Notes: a model not told the origin generated them from the letters alone. A stretch of 64,000 bases of DNA from Caballeronia megalochromosomata (GCA_001580565.1 LRBF01000213.1:86589-150588); one strand, 5' to 3'. Shown: positions 1-9,072, numbered from the stretch's first letter. Program-made: numbers and translations.

Positions 1-510
1 ACTGCCAGCGGCATTCTCCGCGTTAGCGTGGGACCTACAAACTACGTCTTGGATTTTCCGGCCCGTCAAACGGTTGCGACGTGTACAACCAAGGCCCAAC
101 TCGAAGCAGTACTTGGCTGCGAGATAAGGGAAGTTTGGAAGAGCGTCGATAGATACGTGTGCCTTCTCGACAGCGAGGCAGAAGTTCGTCGGGTGCAACT
201 GGACATCGGCAAGTCGTCGTCGTTGGACCTTCCAGGAATAATTGCAACGGCACGCGGCAGCGACTGCGACTTCGTATCACGGTACTTTGCTCCAGGAAAG
301 GGGGTGCAGGAAGATCCAGTTACCGGAACCTCGCATTGCACACTCGCACCGTTCTGGGCACAACGGCTTGGCAAAACGACTTTTCGAGCAAAGCAACTGT
401 CACATCGGGGAGGCGAGATTGAATGTTCCATTGTCGGCGACCGCGTGCTGCTTACGGGGGAGTGCAAGGTCTATCTTCAAGGATCGATTACTGTGCCAAA
501 CATTGCCTAG
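1..510 (+). CDS. PhzF family isomerase/epimerase, 5'-truncated by the window edge
   Basis: The frame is open from base 1 and ends at TAG 508-510, so only the last 169 codons of a protein that is usually 260-300 residues are visible. PhzF-family proteins are cytosolic cofactor-free isomerases with a diaminopimelate-epimerase fold. The second-domain signature EDPVTGTSHC and the following LGKTTFRAKQLSHRGG stretch (substrate and dimer region) are clear, while the catalytic Glu of the first half lies outside the window. A GTG at 28 is in frame but internal, because coding similarity continues upstream of it. The RidA gene starts 43 bp downstream behind a strong ribosome site, so the two are probably co-transcribed. 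The substrate cannot be told from sequence. Confidence 0.88.
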   Translation, partial: TASGILRVSVGPTNYVLDFPARQTVATCTTKAQLEAVLGCEIREVWKSVDRYVCLLDSEAEVRRVQLDIGKSSSLDLPGIIATARGSDCDFVSRYFAPGKGVQEDPVTGTSHCTLAPFWAQRLGKTTFRAKQLSHRGGEIECSIVGDRVLLTGECKVYLQGSITVPNIA

Positions 511-553
511 CACGACCATTCCCGTCAGGCTTACTGTCTAAGGAGGACGCATC

Positions 554-1015
554 ATGTCACCAGAGGAAAAAATCATTGCGCTAGGACTTGAACTCCCACC
601 GGCGCTTCCACCACGCTTTAGTTACATTCCTTATAGGCAAGTTGGAGACTTGTTGTTTTTGGCAGGACACGGACCTCGACTTCCCGACGACAGCTACCGC
701 ACCGGGACGATCTCGCGGGAGGAACAGATTCCTGCCTTCTACGCGGACGCACAATTGACCGGCCTAAACATCCTGGCGACCCTTAAAGCTGCGGTCGGCG
801 AGCTCGAGCGGATTAAGGCGTTTGTGAAACTTCTCGGGATGGTCAATGCAGCGCCGAATTTCACATCTCATCCAAAGGTTATCGATGGGTGCTCGGATTT
901 GTTAGTCAATGTCTTTGGCGAGGTTGGACGGCATGCCCGGTCTGCGGTCGGGATGTCCTCGCTTCCGAGCGGACTGACGGTCGAAATCGAAGCCATCGTT
1001 CAGGTAAACATGTAG
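554..1015 (+). CDS. RidA/YjgF family protein (long form, 153 aa)
   Basis: RidA-family trimers hydrolyse reactive enamine/imine intermediates released by PLP enzymes. Other members act as deaminases in specific catabolic pathways. The C-terminal motif contains the conserved Arg (R129) and Glu (E144 in VEIEAIV), so imine deaminase chemistry is plausible. The 153-residue length is longer than canonical RidA (about 128) and matches the subgroup beginning with a PEEK-like N terminus. AGGAGG at 541-546 precedes the ATG by 7 bases. It follows the phzF fragment directly, suggesting a shared transcript handling an amino-acid-derived compound. The exact substrate is unknown. Confidence 0.9.
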   Translation: MSPEEKIIALGLELPPALPPRFSYIPYRQVGDLLFLAGHGPRLPDDSYRTGTISREEQIPAFYADAQLTGLNILATLKAAVGELERIKAFVKLLGMVNAAPNFTSHPKVIDGCSDLLVNVFGEVGRHARSAVGMSSLPSGLTVEIEAIVQVNM

Positions 1016-2032
1016 TTGTTATGGGACTGAGCGCGCGAGCGCGCGAGGCCCTCCCAGAACGTCGATCCCAGTGCGCGCAGGTCGTGTGCGTTGACCTTCA
1101 GTCCGAAGCTTCAAGGTCCCTAAGGCAGAAGGGGATCTGCGTGCGGTTTGTGAACCTCCGACCATTGGGGTCGGAAAGCGCCTTTGTTCCGACAACCGCG
1201 CCCTCATCCTCTGAAGAAGCGGTCAGCACTTCGGTAGTGACCGTGCAAAGAAGATGTCTCGTGCATCGGATGCAATCCGTTACGCAGTCTGCCGTATCAC
1301 CCGCATCCGTCCCGACCCGCTCTTCCTGAAGCCCTATCGGATCAAGCATCGCATAGCTTGAGGAAAGGCTTACCGTTTCGAATCTCGTTTTTGTTCGCCA
1401 TTCGCGCCGACGGTCATCCCGTCAATCGCCGAGATCACTCCGTGCATCAAGTCGCGCCGCTGATTCTCAGTGAGAGAGTGCAAAAATCTTCTTCTCCGGT
1501 GAGCATCCTGCTACGGACGGGCCTTCAGATGCCCATAGTTCGCAAAGTACTTCATAACCGTGTCCAGTACGGGTGACTCACCTCATGCGAGCAAACCCTC
1601 AGTTGCCAAATTCTACGAAAGAAGATAATTTCTCTCATATCAGATCGTAGATACTGACCGCCGGGAACAGGAAGAGCGTCGTTGCTTTGCCGTTTGGATT
1701 ACGAAAGCGATGCGCCGTTTCCGGCGGGACGGGTCGGTGTACGAGGTGGCTTAACCAATACTGACGATTAGGAATCCGTACGACGAGCGCGTATGTATTG
1801 AAAGGGAACGGTAGGAGTGTCTAGCCTTCCTTTCGACGACAGGCTGCACCCAGTGTCTTTAAGGGACACACATGGCGTCTCTGATCACGTACTGATGCAA
1901 ATGTCTCTCGGCTCAATGAGTGGAAGAACGCACTTTCCTTGCGATTTCCTGACTGTTCTGGGAATAGCCCGCGTCAAGAATTCGAGCGGCGGACCTAGTC
2001 AAAGATCAACTGAACCAAATTTTGAGGACAAA
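1016..2032 (+). other. Gene-poor gap with a small coding remnant (1629-1754)
   Basis: No convincing complete gene is visible over about 1 kb. Codons 1629-1754 on the plus strand form a 41-residue start-less stretch containing EERRCFAVWITKAMRRF and ending in TAA. It reads like the C-terminal end of a decayed protein that I do not recognise. The segment 1019-1350 is open in several frames on both strands but has no start, ribosome site or familiar motif. The right end (about 1760-2032) presumably carries the promoter of the aminotransferase operon. Confidence 0.35.
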
Positions 2033-3427
2033 ATGAACAAACCGATTGACGCGCTTTTAGAACAAGATCGGGCCCACTTCATGCATCCGTCTACGCATGC
2101 CTATGACCATGAATGCGGTGCGCTGCCGGGAAAGATCGTTCGTGGTGGTAGTGGAATCAGGATCGAAGACCATGAAGGTCGGCAGTACATCGACGCATTC
2201 GCCGGCCTGTACTGCGTGAACATTGGATACGGCCGCACTGAAGTTGCGGACCGGATGCATGAGCAAGCCACGAAGCTCGCTTATTACCACACGTACGTTG
2301 GTCACTCGTCTGACGCAATCATCGAACTGTCTTCGCGCATCATCGATTGGGCGCCCGATGGCATGAAGAAAGTCTACTACGGCATGTCTGGGTCGGATGC
2401 AAACGAAACTCAGGTAAAAATTGTCTGGTACTACAACAATGTACTGAATCGTCCGAATAAGAAAAAGATCATCTCTCGGGAGCGGGGTTACCACGGCTCT
2501 GGCATCGTGACAGGGAGCCTGACTGGGTTGCCGAGCTTCCACCAGCATTTCGATCTGCCACTGGACCGCGTGAAGCATACGGTCTGTCCGCACTGGTATC
2601 GCAAGGCACCTATCGGGATGAACGAATCCGACTTCGTCGCCTACTGTGTCAACGAGCTCGAAAAAATGATCGCGTATGAGGGCGCCGATACGATCGCTGC
2701 CTTTATCGGTGAGCCAGTAATGGGCACGGGAGGGATCGTGCCACCTCCGCCCGGCTACTGGCCCGCGATCCAGGAGGTGCTGAAGAGGCACGATATCTTG
2801 CTGATTTCTGACGAAGTGGTGTGCGGCTTCGGTCGACTCGGTTCAAAAATGGGTTCTCAGTATTACGGCATTGAACCCGATCTCATTACCGTTGCGAAAG
2901 GGCTCACCAGCGCATACGCGCCGCTTTCGGGCGTGATCGTGAGCGAAAAGGTCTGGGACGTTATCGCGCGCGGTTCGAAAGAACATGGGCCCATGGGCCA
3001 CGGCTGGACCTATTCGGGGCATCCCGTGTGCGCGGCGGCAGCTCTGGCGAATCTCGAGATACTAGAGCGAGAAAACCTCGTGGAGAACGCCGCTGCGGTC
3101 GGTACTTATTTCGGAACTAGGCTTCGCGAAGCATTTGGCAACCATCCACTCGTGGGAGAAGTACGGAGTACGGGCATGCTGGCCGCGCTCGAATTCATGG
3201 CGGACAGAGAGACGCGCAAGCCGTTTGATGCAGCGTTGAGGATCGGTCCACAGGTAGCCGCAGCGGCGCTGGAACGCGGTTTGATTGCTCGTGCGATGCC
3301 GCACGGCGATATTCTGGGCTTTGCTCCGCCACTCGTGATGACTCAGGAAGATGCCGACGAGATTGTCGATATCGTGAAGCACGCGGTTGACCTGGTCGCT
3401 GAACGAAATTTAACCGATGCGTGCTGA
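2033..3427 (+). CDS. Class III PLP aminotransferase, putrescine/beta-alanine:pyruvate transaminase type
   Basis: This is a fold-type I omega-aminotransferase of 464 residues, the normal family size. It moves an amino group from a diamine or omega-amino acid to pyruvate or a similar acceptor in the cytosol. Visible motifs are the cofactor Asp in LISDEVVCGFGR and the Schiff-base lysine K289 in TVAKGLTSAYAPL. The frame is open upstream to 1817, but the ATG at 2033 has GAGG at 2023-2026 and matches the family N terminus (MNKPIDALLEQDRAHFMHP). It lies 175 bp before a polyamine-type ABC transporter on the same strand, so a diamine such as putrescine is the favoured substrate by context. Other omega-amino donors are possible. 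Confidence 0.88.
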   Translation: MNKPIDALLEQDRAHFMHPSTHAYDHECGALPGKIVRGGSGIRIEDHEGRQYIDAFAGLYCVNIGYGRTEVADRMHEQATKLAYYHTYVGHSSDAIIELSSRIIDWAPDGMKKVYYGMSGSDANETQVKIVWYYNNVLNRPNKKKIISRERGYHGSGIVTGSLTGLPSFHQHFDLPLDRVKHTVCPHWYRKAPIGMNESDFVAYCVNELEKMIAYEGADTIAAFIGEPVMGTGGIVPPPPGYWPAIQEVLKRHDILLISDEVVCGFGRLGSKMGSQYYGIEPDLITVAKGLTSAYAPLSGVIVSEKVWDVIARGSKEHGPMGHGWTYSGHPVCAAAALANLEILERENLVENAAAVGTYFGTRLREAFGNHPLVGEVRSTGMLAALEFMADRETRKPFDAALRIGPQVAAAALERGLIARAMPHGDILGFAPPLVMTQEDADEIVDIVKHAVDLVAERNLTDAC

Positions 3428-3602
3428 CGGGAGTTGAGCGCGCGCCCGATGATACGAGCGAAGTGCGTCCGAGGCCTGTGTCTGCGCGTGTTGTCAGAGT
3501 GACGTGTAATTCATCGATTGCGTGAATCTAGATGACTTATTTACCCAATGGCGGCCAGGCCTCCGTCTTTGATCATGCTTGTCGCTTTGAATGGAGGTAG
3601 CA

Positions 3603-4706
3603 GTGCAGAAATCTGAGGACGTCATCGTCAATTTTCGAGGAGTTCGAAAGACGTACGACGGCGAGACGCTCGTCGTTAAGGCGCTCGACCTTGACATTCA
3701 TCGGGGAGAATTCCTGAGTCTGCTAGGACCGTCGGGCTCTGGTAAAACGACGTGCCTGATGATGCTAGCGGGGTTCGAGTTCCCTACAGGTGGTGAAATT
3801 CGCCTGGACGGCAAACTCCTAAACAATGTCCCACCGCACAAGAGGGACATTGGCATGGTGTTCCAGAACTATGCGCTATTTCCGCACATGACGGTCGAAC
3901 AGAACGTTGGATATCCACTCACCGTTCGAAAAGTGCGGGCGAGCGAACGAGCGGAGCGGATCGATGACGCGCTGAGTATGGTGCGTATGCAAAGTTTTGC
4001 GAAACGCTATCCCGGACAGCTATCCGGTGGTCAACAACAACGCATCGCATTGGCCCGCGCGCTTGTTTCCAAACCGAAGCTTGTGCTCATGGACGAGCCG
4101 CTGGGTGCTCTCGACAAGCAACTTCGGGAACACATGCAGTATGAGCTCAAGTCGCTGCACGAAGAACTCGGTCTGACGTTTGTGTATGTCACTCACGATC
4201 AGAACGAGGCACTGACGATGTCGGACCGCGTCGCGGTATTCGACAAGGGCATGGTGCAGCAACTCGACACCGTGGATCGCTTGTACGAGTCACCATGCAA
4301 CGAATTCGTCGCAAACTTCATTGGCGACAGCAACCGGCTGCGCGGAACGGTCGAAACGATAGACGACGAATTTTGCGCATTGCGCCTTGATGACGGTACG
4401 AGGCTTGTCGGTCGCAACGTCGGTAATGCGGCCTCGGGGGCGTCCGCCATCGCATGCATTCGACCAGAACGCATAAACATCGCGTACGGGAGCGGTCGTC
4501 AAAACGATTCAGCCGCGAATTCCCTTCTCGGCGAGGCGCGAAGCGTTATCTATTTTGGTGATCACATACGGATGCGCTGTTCTTTTACGGGGCAGGATGA
4601 GTGTTTTGTGAAGGTCCCGCTGGGAACCAATGCTCTTACAGAGTTTTCCCCGGGAGCGCCAGTGACGCTGGCGTTCGCTCCAGAGCATCTACGGATCTTT
4701 GCTTGA
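3603..4706 (+). CDS. potA: Spermidine/putrescine-type ABC transporter ATP-binding protein (PotA-like)
   Basis: This is the ATPase that drives polyamine import at the inner membrane. The N-terminal nucleotide-binding domain has a Walker A (GPSGSGKTT), Q-loop region (VFQNYALFPHM), ABC signature (LSGGQQQR), Walker B (LVLMDEPLGALD) and switch His (YVTHDQ). The last 120 or so residues form a TOBE-type regulatory domain ending in APEHLRIF. An ATG at 3591 is in frame, but its second codon begins GGAGG (3593-3597), which is an ideal ribosome site for GTG 3603, so I prefer the GTG start (367 aa). It is followed by the binding protein and two permeases in the order A-D-B-C. Confidence 0.9.
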   Translation: MQKSEDVIVNFRGVRKTYDGETLVVKALDLDIHRGEFLSLLGPSGSGKTTCLMMLAGFEFPTGGEIRLDGKLLNNVPPHKRDIGMVFQNYALFPHMTVEQNVGYPLTVRKVRASERAERIDDALSMVRMQSFAKRYPGQLSGGQQQRIALARALVSKPKLVLMDEPLGALDKQLREHMQYELKSLHEELGLTFVYVTHDQNEALTMSDRVAVFDKGMVQQLDTVDRLYESPCNEFVANFIGDSNRLRGTVETIDDEFCALRLDDGTRLVGRNVGNAASGASAIACIRPERINIAYGSGRQNDSAANSLLGEARSVIYFGDHIRMRCSFTGQDECFVKVPLGTNALTEFSPGAPVTLAFAPEHLRIFA

Positions 4707-4771
4707 TGCATTTCTATGTTGCTACGACTTATGTTCGGAAACGAAGTTCGTTTACCTCAAGAGGAGATCCC

Positions 4772-5821
4772 ATGATTACCAGAGCGGCTTTTCCCACACG
4801 CCAAGCAGCGGCAGCCTTGACGCTGACGTTGCTGAGCGGCTACGTAACAGCAGCGGAGCTGACAGTTGTGAATTTCGGCGGGAGTTGGGGACAGGTCCAG
4901 AAACCTTCGTTTTACGAGCCATTTGAAAAAGCTACGGGAAACAAGATCACCGTGGTCGAGTACAACGGCGAGACCGCCAAGGTGAAAGCCATGGTCGAGG
5001 CAAAGGCTGTCAACTGGGACGTTGTGGAGTTGGAATCGGGTGAGTTGAATCGTGGCTGCGACGATGGATTGTTTGAAGAAATCGACTGGGCGAAGATAGC
5101 AAAGAAGTCCGACTTGGTTCCTGATGCACCGCAAGCGTGCGGAGTTGGCTTCGTTGTATGGTCGATGGCAAATGCGTATAACGCCGACAAACTCAAGACA
5201 CCACCGACAAGCTGGGCGGATTTTTGGGACGTAAAAAAGTTTCCTGGAAAGCGCGGGCTGCGCAAAGGAGCACGCTTCAACCTCGAGATCGCGTTGATGG
5301 CAGATGGTGTCGCGTCGAAAGACGTGTACAAGGTGCTCGGTACTAAGGCAGGGCAGGATCGGGCTTTCAAAAAGCTGGACGAATTAAAGCCGAATATCCA
5401 GTGGTGGGAGGCCGGAGCACAACCTCCGCAGTTTCTGGTTGCCGGGGACGTCGTCATGTCGACTGCGTTCAATGGACGCATCGATGCTGCGCGCAAGGAA
5501 GGCCAGAACCTGAAGATCATGTGGAATGGCAGCATCCAGGATCTTGATTATTGGGCGATTCCAAAGGGTTCCCCGAAGAAGGCGCTTGCAGAGCAATTTA
5601 TCGCGTACACGTTGACACAAAAGCCTCAGGAAGCGTTCACCCAGCGCATTGCATACGGTCCGGCGAATCTTTCTGCGTTGAAGTCACTTGACACTACAAC
5701 CCTTGCAAATTTGCCAAATTCGCCGGGGAATTCGAAAGATTCGCTGAAGCAGGATATCCGGTTTTGGACGGACCATGGTGACGAACTCGAGCAGCGCTTC
5801 GCCGCCTGGGCATCGAAGTAA
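4772..5821 (+). CDS. potD: Periplasmic polyamine-type binding protein (PotD-like)
   Basis: A family 1 extracellular solute-binding protein of 349 residues delivers substrate to the PotBC permease. A Sec signal peptide with hydrophobic core (residues about 11-27) and likely cleavage before AELTVVNF is visible, followed by the typical NFGGSWG start of the mature protein. Start choice: GAGGAG at 4761-4766 sits 5 bases before ATG 4772. An upstream open extension to 4601 overlaps potA and is not coding. It is followed by a strong hairpin before the permease genes. Ligand specificity (putrescine, spermidine or another amine) is inferred from family and from the neighbouring aminotransferase. Confidence 0.88.
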   Translation: MITRAAFPTRQAAAALTLTLLSGYVTAAELTVVNFGGSWGQVQKPSFYEPFEKATGNKITVVEYNGETAKVKAMVEAKAVNWDVVELESGELNRGCDDGLFEEIDWAKIAKKSDLVPDAPQACGVGFVVWSMANAYNADKLKTPPTSWADFWDVKKFPGKRGLRKGARFNLEIALMADGVASKDVYKVLGTKAGQDRAFKKLDELKPNIQWWEAGAQPPQFLVAGDVVMSTAFNGRIDAARKEGQNLKIMWNGSIQDLDYWAIPKGSPKKALAEQFIAYTLTQKPQEAFTQRIAYGPANLSALKSLDTTTLANLPNSPGNSKDSLKQDIRFWTDHGDELEQRFAAWASK

Positions 5822-5840
5822 GCGTCAGGCCTGAAACTAT

Positions 5841-5873
5841 TTGCCACGCGGTGCGTTCGGTGTCGCGTGGCAA
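5841..5873 (+). promoter_or_regulatory. 10-bp-stem hairpin between potD and potB
   Basis: A perfect inverted repeat TTGCCACGCG (5841-5850) / CGCGTGGCAA (5864-5873) with a 13-base loop starts 19 bases after the potD stop codon. There is no T run, so it looks like an mRNA-stabilising or partial-termination structure that would let the binding protein be made in excess over the permeases. It also argues against a potB start at GTG 5867, which lies inside the stem. Confidence 0.65.
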
Positions 5874-5905
5874 TCCGCCGGCACTTGCCTGGCTGGAGAA
5901 TACTG

Positions 5906-7177
5906 TTGAATACGATATCCATCGCTCCTCCGCCGTCAGCACAGTCGACTGCTGCGCTTAAGCGCGAATTAAAGGCTGCTGAAGCGCGCAAACGCACGCT
6001 CGCGTTGCTTCTGATTGCTCCGTTGGCGGTCTTTTTGCTACTCATCTTTGTTGTTCCGATCGGTACGCTGCTTACGCGTGCCGTGAAAAATCCGGAGGTC
6101 GCGACAGCACTTCCAAAGACGATCGACGTATTGTCAAACTGGAACCGCAAGGTTCTTCCTGACGACAAGGCATACGCCGCCTTAGCCGATGACATGACCA
6201 AACTGACGCACACGGACACCATGGGCGCACTTGCGCGGCGATTGAACTCGGAAATCTCGGGCTATCGTTCGTTGGTTGCAAAGACCGCCCGGGCAATGCC
6301 GGTCGGGAATACCAGCGGTCAAAAATTTATTCCTTCACAGATTCGCGAAAAGCTGATCGAACTCGACTCGCGATGGGGCAATGTTGAATACTGGCAGGCG
6401 ATTGCGAAGAATGGAAGTACGATCTCGCCTTTTTACATCCTAGCTGCGTTAGACCATAAGCAAGACGGTTTCGGTCACGTTATGCCCTCGGATCCCGACC
6501 AGTCAATCTATATTCAGATTTTTAAGCGAACGTTTCTGATTGGAGGCGCGGTCACGTTCTTCGCGCTGCTGCTCGGTTACCCACTGGCATACTGGATATC
6601 TAAGCTTTCGGAGCGACGGGCCAATCTCGTGATGATCATGGTGCTGATCCCTTTCTGGACGTCGATTCTTGTGCGCGTAGCCGCATGGATCGTCTTGCTG
6701 CAGCAAGAGGGACTGGTCAACAAGGCGCTCGTGGGCAGTGGACTGATTTCGCATCCGTTACTGCTGCTGTTCAATCGTGTTGGCGTGTACATCTCGATGA
6801 CGCATATTCTGCTGCCGTTTATGATTCTTCCACTGTACAGCGTAATGAAGGCGATTCCACCGACTTATCAGCGAGCGGCCGTGTCGCTAGGAAGCCACCC
6901 GTTCGCGGCGTTTTGGCGTGTTTATGTACCCCAGACGTATGCCGGTATCGCGGCAGGAGCTCTGCTTGTCTTTATCCTCGCCATAGGCTACTACATTACT
7001 CCCGCGCTGCTGGGTGGCCCAGAGGACCAAATGGTCAGCTATTACGTCGCGTATTTCACAAATGTGACGATTAATTGGGGAATGGCTTGTGCGCTGGGTG
7101 GCTTGCTACTCGCGGCGACCCTTGTCTTGTACACGGTATACGGCCGCTTCACGCGCTCGAATCTTAGCCTTGGCTGA
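5906..7177 (+). CDS. potB: Polyamine-type ABC transporter permease, PotB-like, with long N-terminal insertion
   Basis: This inner-membrane permease has an N-terminal transmembrane helix (LALLLIAPLAVFLLLIFVV), then about 160 mostly hydrophilic residues. At least five further helices follow, with the ATPase-docking EAA loop (VSLGSHPFAAFWRVYVPQT). Compared with E. coli PotB (about 275-285 aa) it is much longer (423 aa). The extra periplasmic-facing region between helix 1 and 2 is characteristic of a subset of proteobacterial PotB proteins. GGAG at 5895-5898 is 7 bases before TTG 5906. A longer frame opens at GTG 5867 but lies in a hairpin. potC follows 34 bp downstream. Confidence 0.85.
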   Translation: MNTISIAPPPSAQSTAALKRELKAAEARKRTLALLLIAPLAVFLLLIFVVPIGTLLTRAVKNPEVATALPKTIDVLSNWNRKVLPDDKAYAALADDMTKLTHTDTMGALARRLNSEISGYRSLVAKTARAMPVGNTSGQKFIPSQIREKLIELDSRWGNVEYWQAIAKNGSTISPFYILAALDHKQDGFGHVMPSDPDQSIYIQIFKRTFLIGGAVTFFALLLGYPLAYWISKLSERRANLVMIMVLIPFWTSILVRVAAWIVLLQQEGLVNKALVGSGLISHPLLLLFNRVGVYISMTHILLPFMILPLYSVMKAIPPTYQRAAVSLGSHPFAAFWRVYVPQTYAGIAAGALLVFILAIGYYITPALLGGPEDQMVSYYVAYFTNVTINWGMACALGGLLLAATLVLYTVYGRFTRSNLSLG

Positions 7178-7211
7178 ATCAGACATTAGAAGCAATGCAA
7201 GGACCAGGAAC

Positions 7212-8048
7212 ATGAAATCTACAAGTTGGTTTTTCGCACCGCACATGTCATTTGTCGAGAGAGCATGGTACGTCGCGTTACGATTGCTGGTGGTAATGAC
7301 GTTGCTATATTTGATCCTACCCATCCTTGCAATTGTGCCGCTGTCGTTCTCTTCCAGCACGTTCCTGGTGTATCCGATCCCAGGTTTCTCGACCCGCTGG
7401 TATGAGAATCTAATTGCATCGGACAGTTGGCAGATGGCCGCAAAAAATAGCTTCATTGTGGCTCCAGCGGCGACAGTCGTCGCAACTGTACTTGGCACCC
7501 TCGCGGCGGTTGGTCTCGACAAAGCTGAATTTCGCGGCAAAGGACTTCTGATGGCAGTGTTGTTGTCGCCTATGATTGTTCCTGTTGTTGTGGTCGGCGT
7601 CGGCATGTACCTGTTCTTTGCGCCACTTGGTCTTGCCAACACTTACACGGGGCTTATCGCAGCGCATGCGGCGTTAGGTGTGCCATTCGTTGTTACCACG
7701 GTCGCCGCAACGCTGCAGGGCTTCAATCACAATCTCGTGCGAGCAAGTCTGTCACTTGGTGCCAACCCCGTGGTCACCTTTTTTCGGGTGACCCTTCCGG
7801 TGATCGCGCCTGGTGTCATCTCCGGCGCATTGTTTGCCTTTGCAACGTCGTTTGACGAAGTCGTGGTCACGCTCTTCCTGGCGGGAGCAGATCAGACTAC
7901 GCTACCTCGCCAGATGTTCACTGGGATTCGCGAGAATATTTCTCCCGCCATCGCCGCGCTCGCGACCATTCTCATCGTGTTCTCGACAACTCTTCTACTA
8001 GCGCTTGAGTGGCTTCGCGGACGTCACGCAAAGGCAGTCGTGAGTTAA
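7212..8048 (+). CDS. potC: Polyamine-type ABC transporter permease (PotC-like)
   Basis: This is the second inner-membrane permease of the importer, 278 residues with six predicted helices and a clear EAA loop (ASLSLGANPVVTFFRVTLP). The length and the C-terminal SFDEVVVTLFLAG segment match PotC. The ATG at 7212 follows AGGA (7206-7209). Open frame upstream of it overlaps potB and is not needed. It closes the aminotransferase-potADBC unit. About 600 bp without genes follow. Confidence 0.88.
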   Translation: MKSTSWFFAPHMSFVERAWYVALRLLVVMTLLYLILPILAIVPLSFSSSTFLVYPIPGFSTRWYENLIASDSWQMAAKNSFIVAPAATVVATVLGTLAAVGLDKAEFRGKGLLMAVLLSPMIVPVVVVGVGMYLFFAPLGLANTYTGLIAAHAALGVPFVVTTVAATLQGFNHNLVRASLSLGANPVVTFFRVTLPVIAPGVISGALFAFATSFDEVVVTLFLAGADQTTLPRQMFTGIRENISPAIAALATILIVFSTTLLLALEWLRGRHAKAVVS

Positions 8049-8166
8049 ATGAGAGCCGAACGCACGTCTACCGGTGAGCAGGAATCGCTCACTGCTTCAA
8101 CGCCTGGCAGACATCTGATCGGCTTGGACGATGAAGGTAACTCTCGATGTTGACAAGTCTTCTATA

Positions 8167-8181
8167 GTAGATATATTCTAC
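8167..8181. promoter_or_regulatory. Dyad GTAGA-N5-TCTAC, possible operator
   Basis: A perfect 5-bp inverted repeat, GTAGA TATAT TCTAC, lies in an AT-rich patch of the potC-RidA intergenic region. The size and AT centre fit a dimeric repressor site, but no regulator gene is adjacent, so the assignment is speculative. Confidence 0.25.
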
Positions 8182-8242
8182 AAATTCGGTTTCAACATCT
8201 ACTGGTCATTGACGGACGTTTGAGGCCTTCAGGTTTGGCGAG

Positions 8243-8285
8243 AGTGGCTTAGTGGCTTAGTGGCTTAGTGGCTTAGTGGCTTAGT
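8243..8285. repeat. Tandem octamer (AGTGGCTT) x5
   Basis: Five exact head-to-tail copies of AGTGGCTT occupy 8243-8282, followed by a partial AGT. The array is non-coding and sits about 380 bp upstream of the RidA start. Perfect short tandem arrays are prone to slipped-strand copy-number change. Confidence 0.95.
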
Positions 8286-8660
8286 TGCGCTGATGTTGCT
8301 AGACCGATCTCAGTGCATGCACTCTACCCCGGTCTCACTCTTTTATTGACGTTAGAAGGAACGCCGCTCTTCTAAGGGGTTGACCGTCAGAACTGGTGAC
8401 TCGAAGGATGCAGCCTCTAATCGTCGCAGGATGCAGGATCCTTTCTTACTGTAGATGCGGGTAGATTTGTGTCGCCCGCGTCACCACCCAATCAGAGTCG
8501 GTCGCATGTCGTTGCTATGACGTCTTATAGTCGAATTGAGCATGTAAAGTCTCGAGTATTGACTGAATCGCTTTCGATATGATGTCTTTCGATTAGTGTC
8601 AAAGACTCAGTGCCGCTTCTGATTGTCATCTCCAAAGTACCACGAATGAAGGAGTCGCAT

Positions 8661-9047
8661 ATGAGCATTCAGCTGCACAACCCTGTCGGTATCGCACCTC
8701 CATTTTCCTGTTACAGCCATGGAGCGTCGGCGAATGGAAATGCTCGTTGGCTGTACGTCTCTGGTCAGGTTGGCGTCACAACCGATGGTGTCGTTCCGGA
8801 TGATCCCGAGAAGCAGATTGAGCTGGCTTGGGACAACTTGCTCGCCGTTCTGGTGGATGCCGGGATGACTGTGAAAGATCTGGTCAAGATCGACGGATTT
8901 ATCACGCGCCCGGACCTCGTGCCGTTCTACCGTAAAGAACGCGAGAAGCGTTTTGCCGGCCATGCGGCCGCGACCACCATGGTGATCGTCGCTGGCCTCG
9001 CAGAACCGAATCTGTTGGTCGAGATCCAGGCTGTTGCTGCTCGCTAA
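8661..9047 (+). CDS. RidA/YjgF-like protein lacking the catalytic arginine
   Basis: At 128 residues this is the canonical size of RidA trimers. The fold signature is present (YVSGQVGV, and VEIQAVA with E121). However, the position of the substrate-carboxylate Arg (R105 in E. coli RidA) aligns with Thr 105 in HAAATTMVIV, as in the non-archetypal Rid subfamilies. The enzyme is therefore unlikely to be a standard 2-aminoacrylate deaminase and may act on another ligand. GGAG at 8651-8654 lies 6 bases before ATG 8661. It is a single-gene unit ended by a good intrinsic terminator, and faces the convergent proline-racemase operon. Confidence 0.88.
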   Translation: MSIQLHNPVGIAPPFSCYSHGASANGNARWLYVSGQVGVTTDGVVPDDPEKQIELAWDNLLAVLVDAGMTVKDLVKIDGFITRPDLVPFYRKEREKRFAGHAAATTMVIVAGLAEPNLLVEIQAVAAR

Positions 9048-9072
9048 AGTGGTCTCAGATTAGGTAATTCAG

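Larger units (their letters stand above)
8049..8660 (+). other. Intergenic stretch with repeats and possible operators
   Basis: No coding region is visible between potC and the RidA gene. It contains the five-copy octamer repeat at 8243-8282, the small dyad at 8167-8181, and a GTGAGC/GCTCAC hairpin at 8074-8092. Two direct CTTTCGAT elements lie near 8573 and 8586, about 75-90 bp before the RidA start, where a promoter would be expected. No small RNA could be assigned. Confidence 0.4.

Noticed and set aside
5867..5905. GTG start at 5867 for the potB-like permease
   Set aside because: It lies inside the 10-bp hairpin stem and lacks a ribosome site; GGAG 7 bases before TTG 5906 is better.
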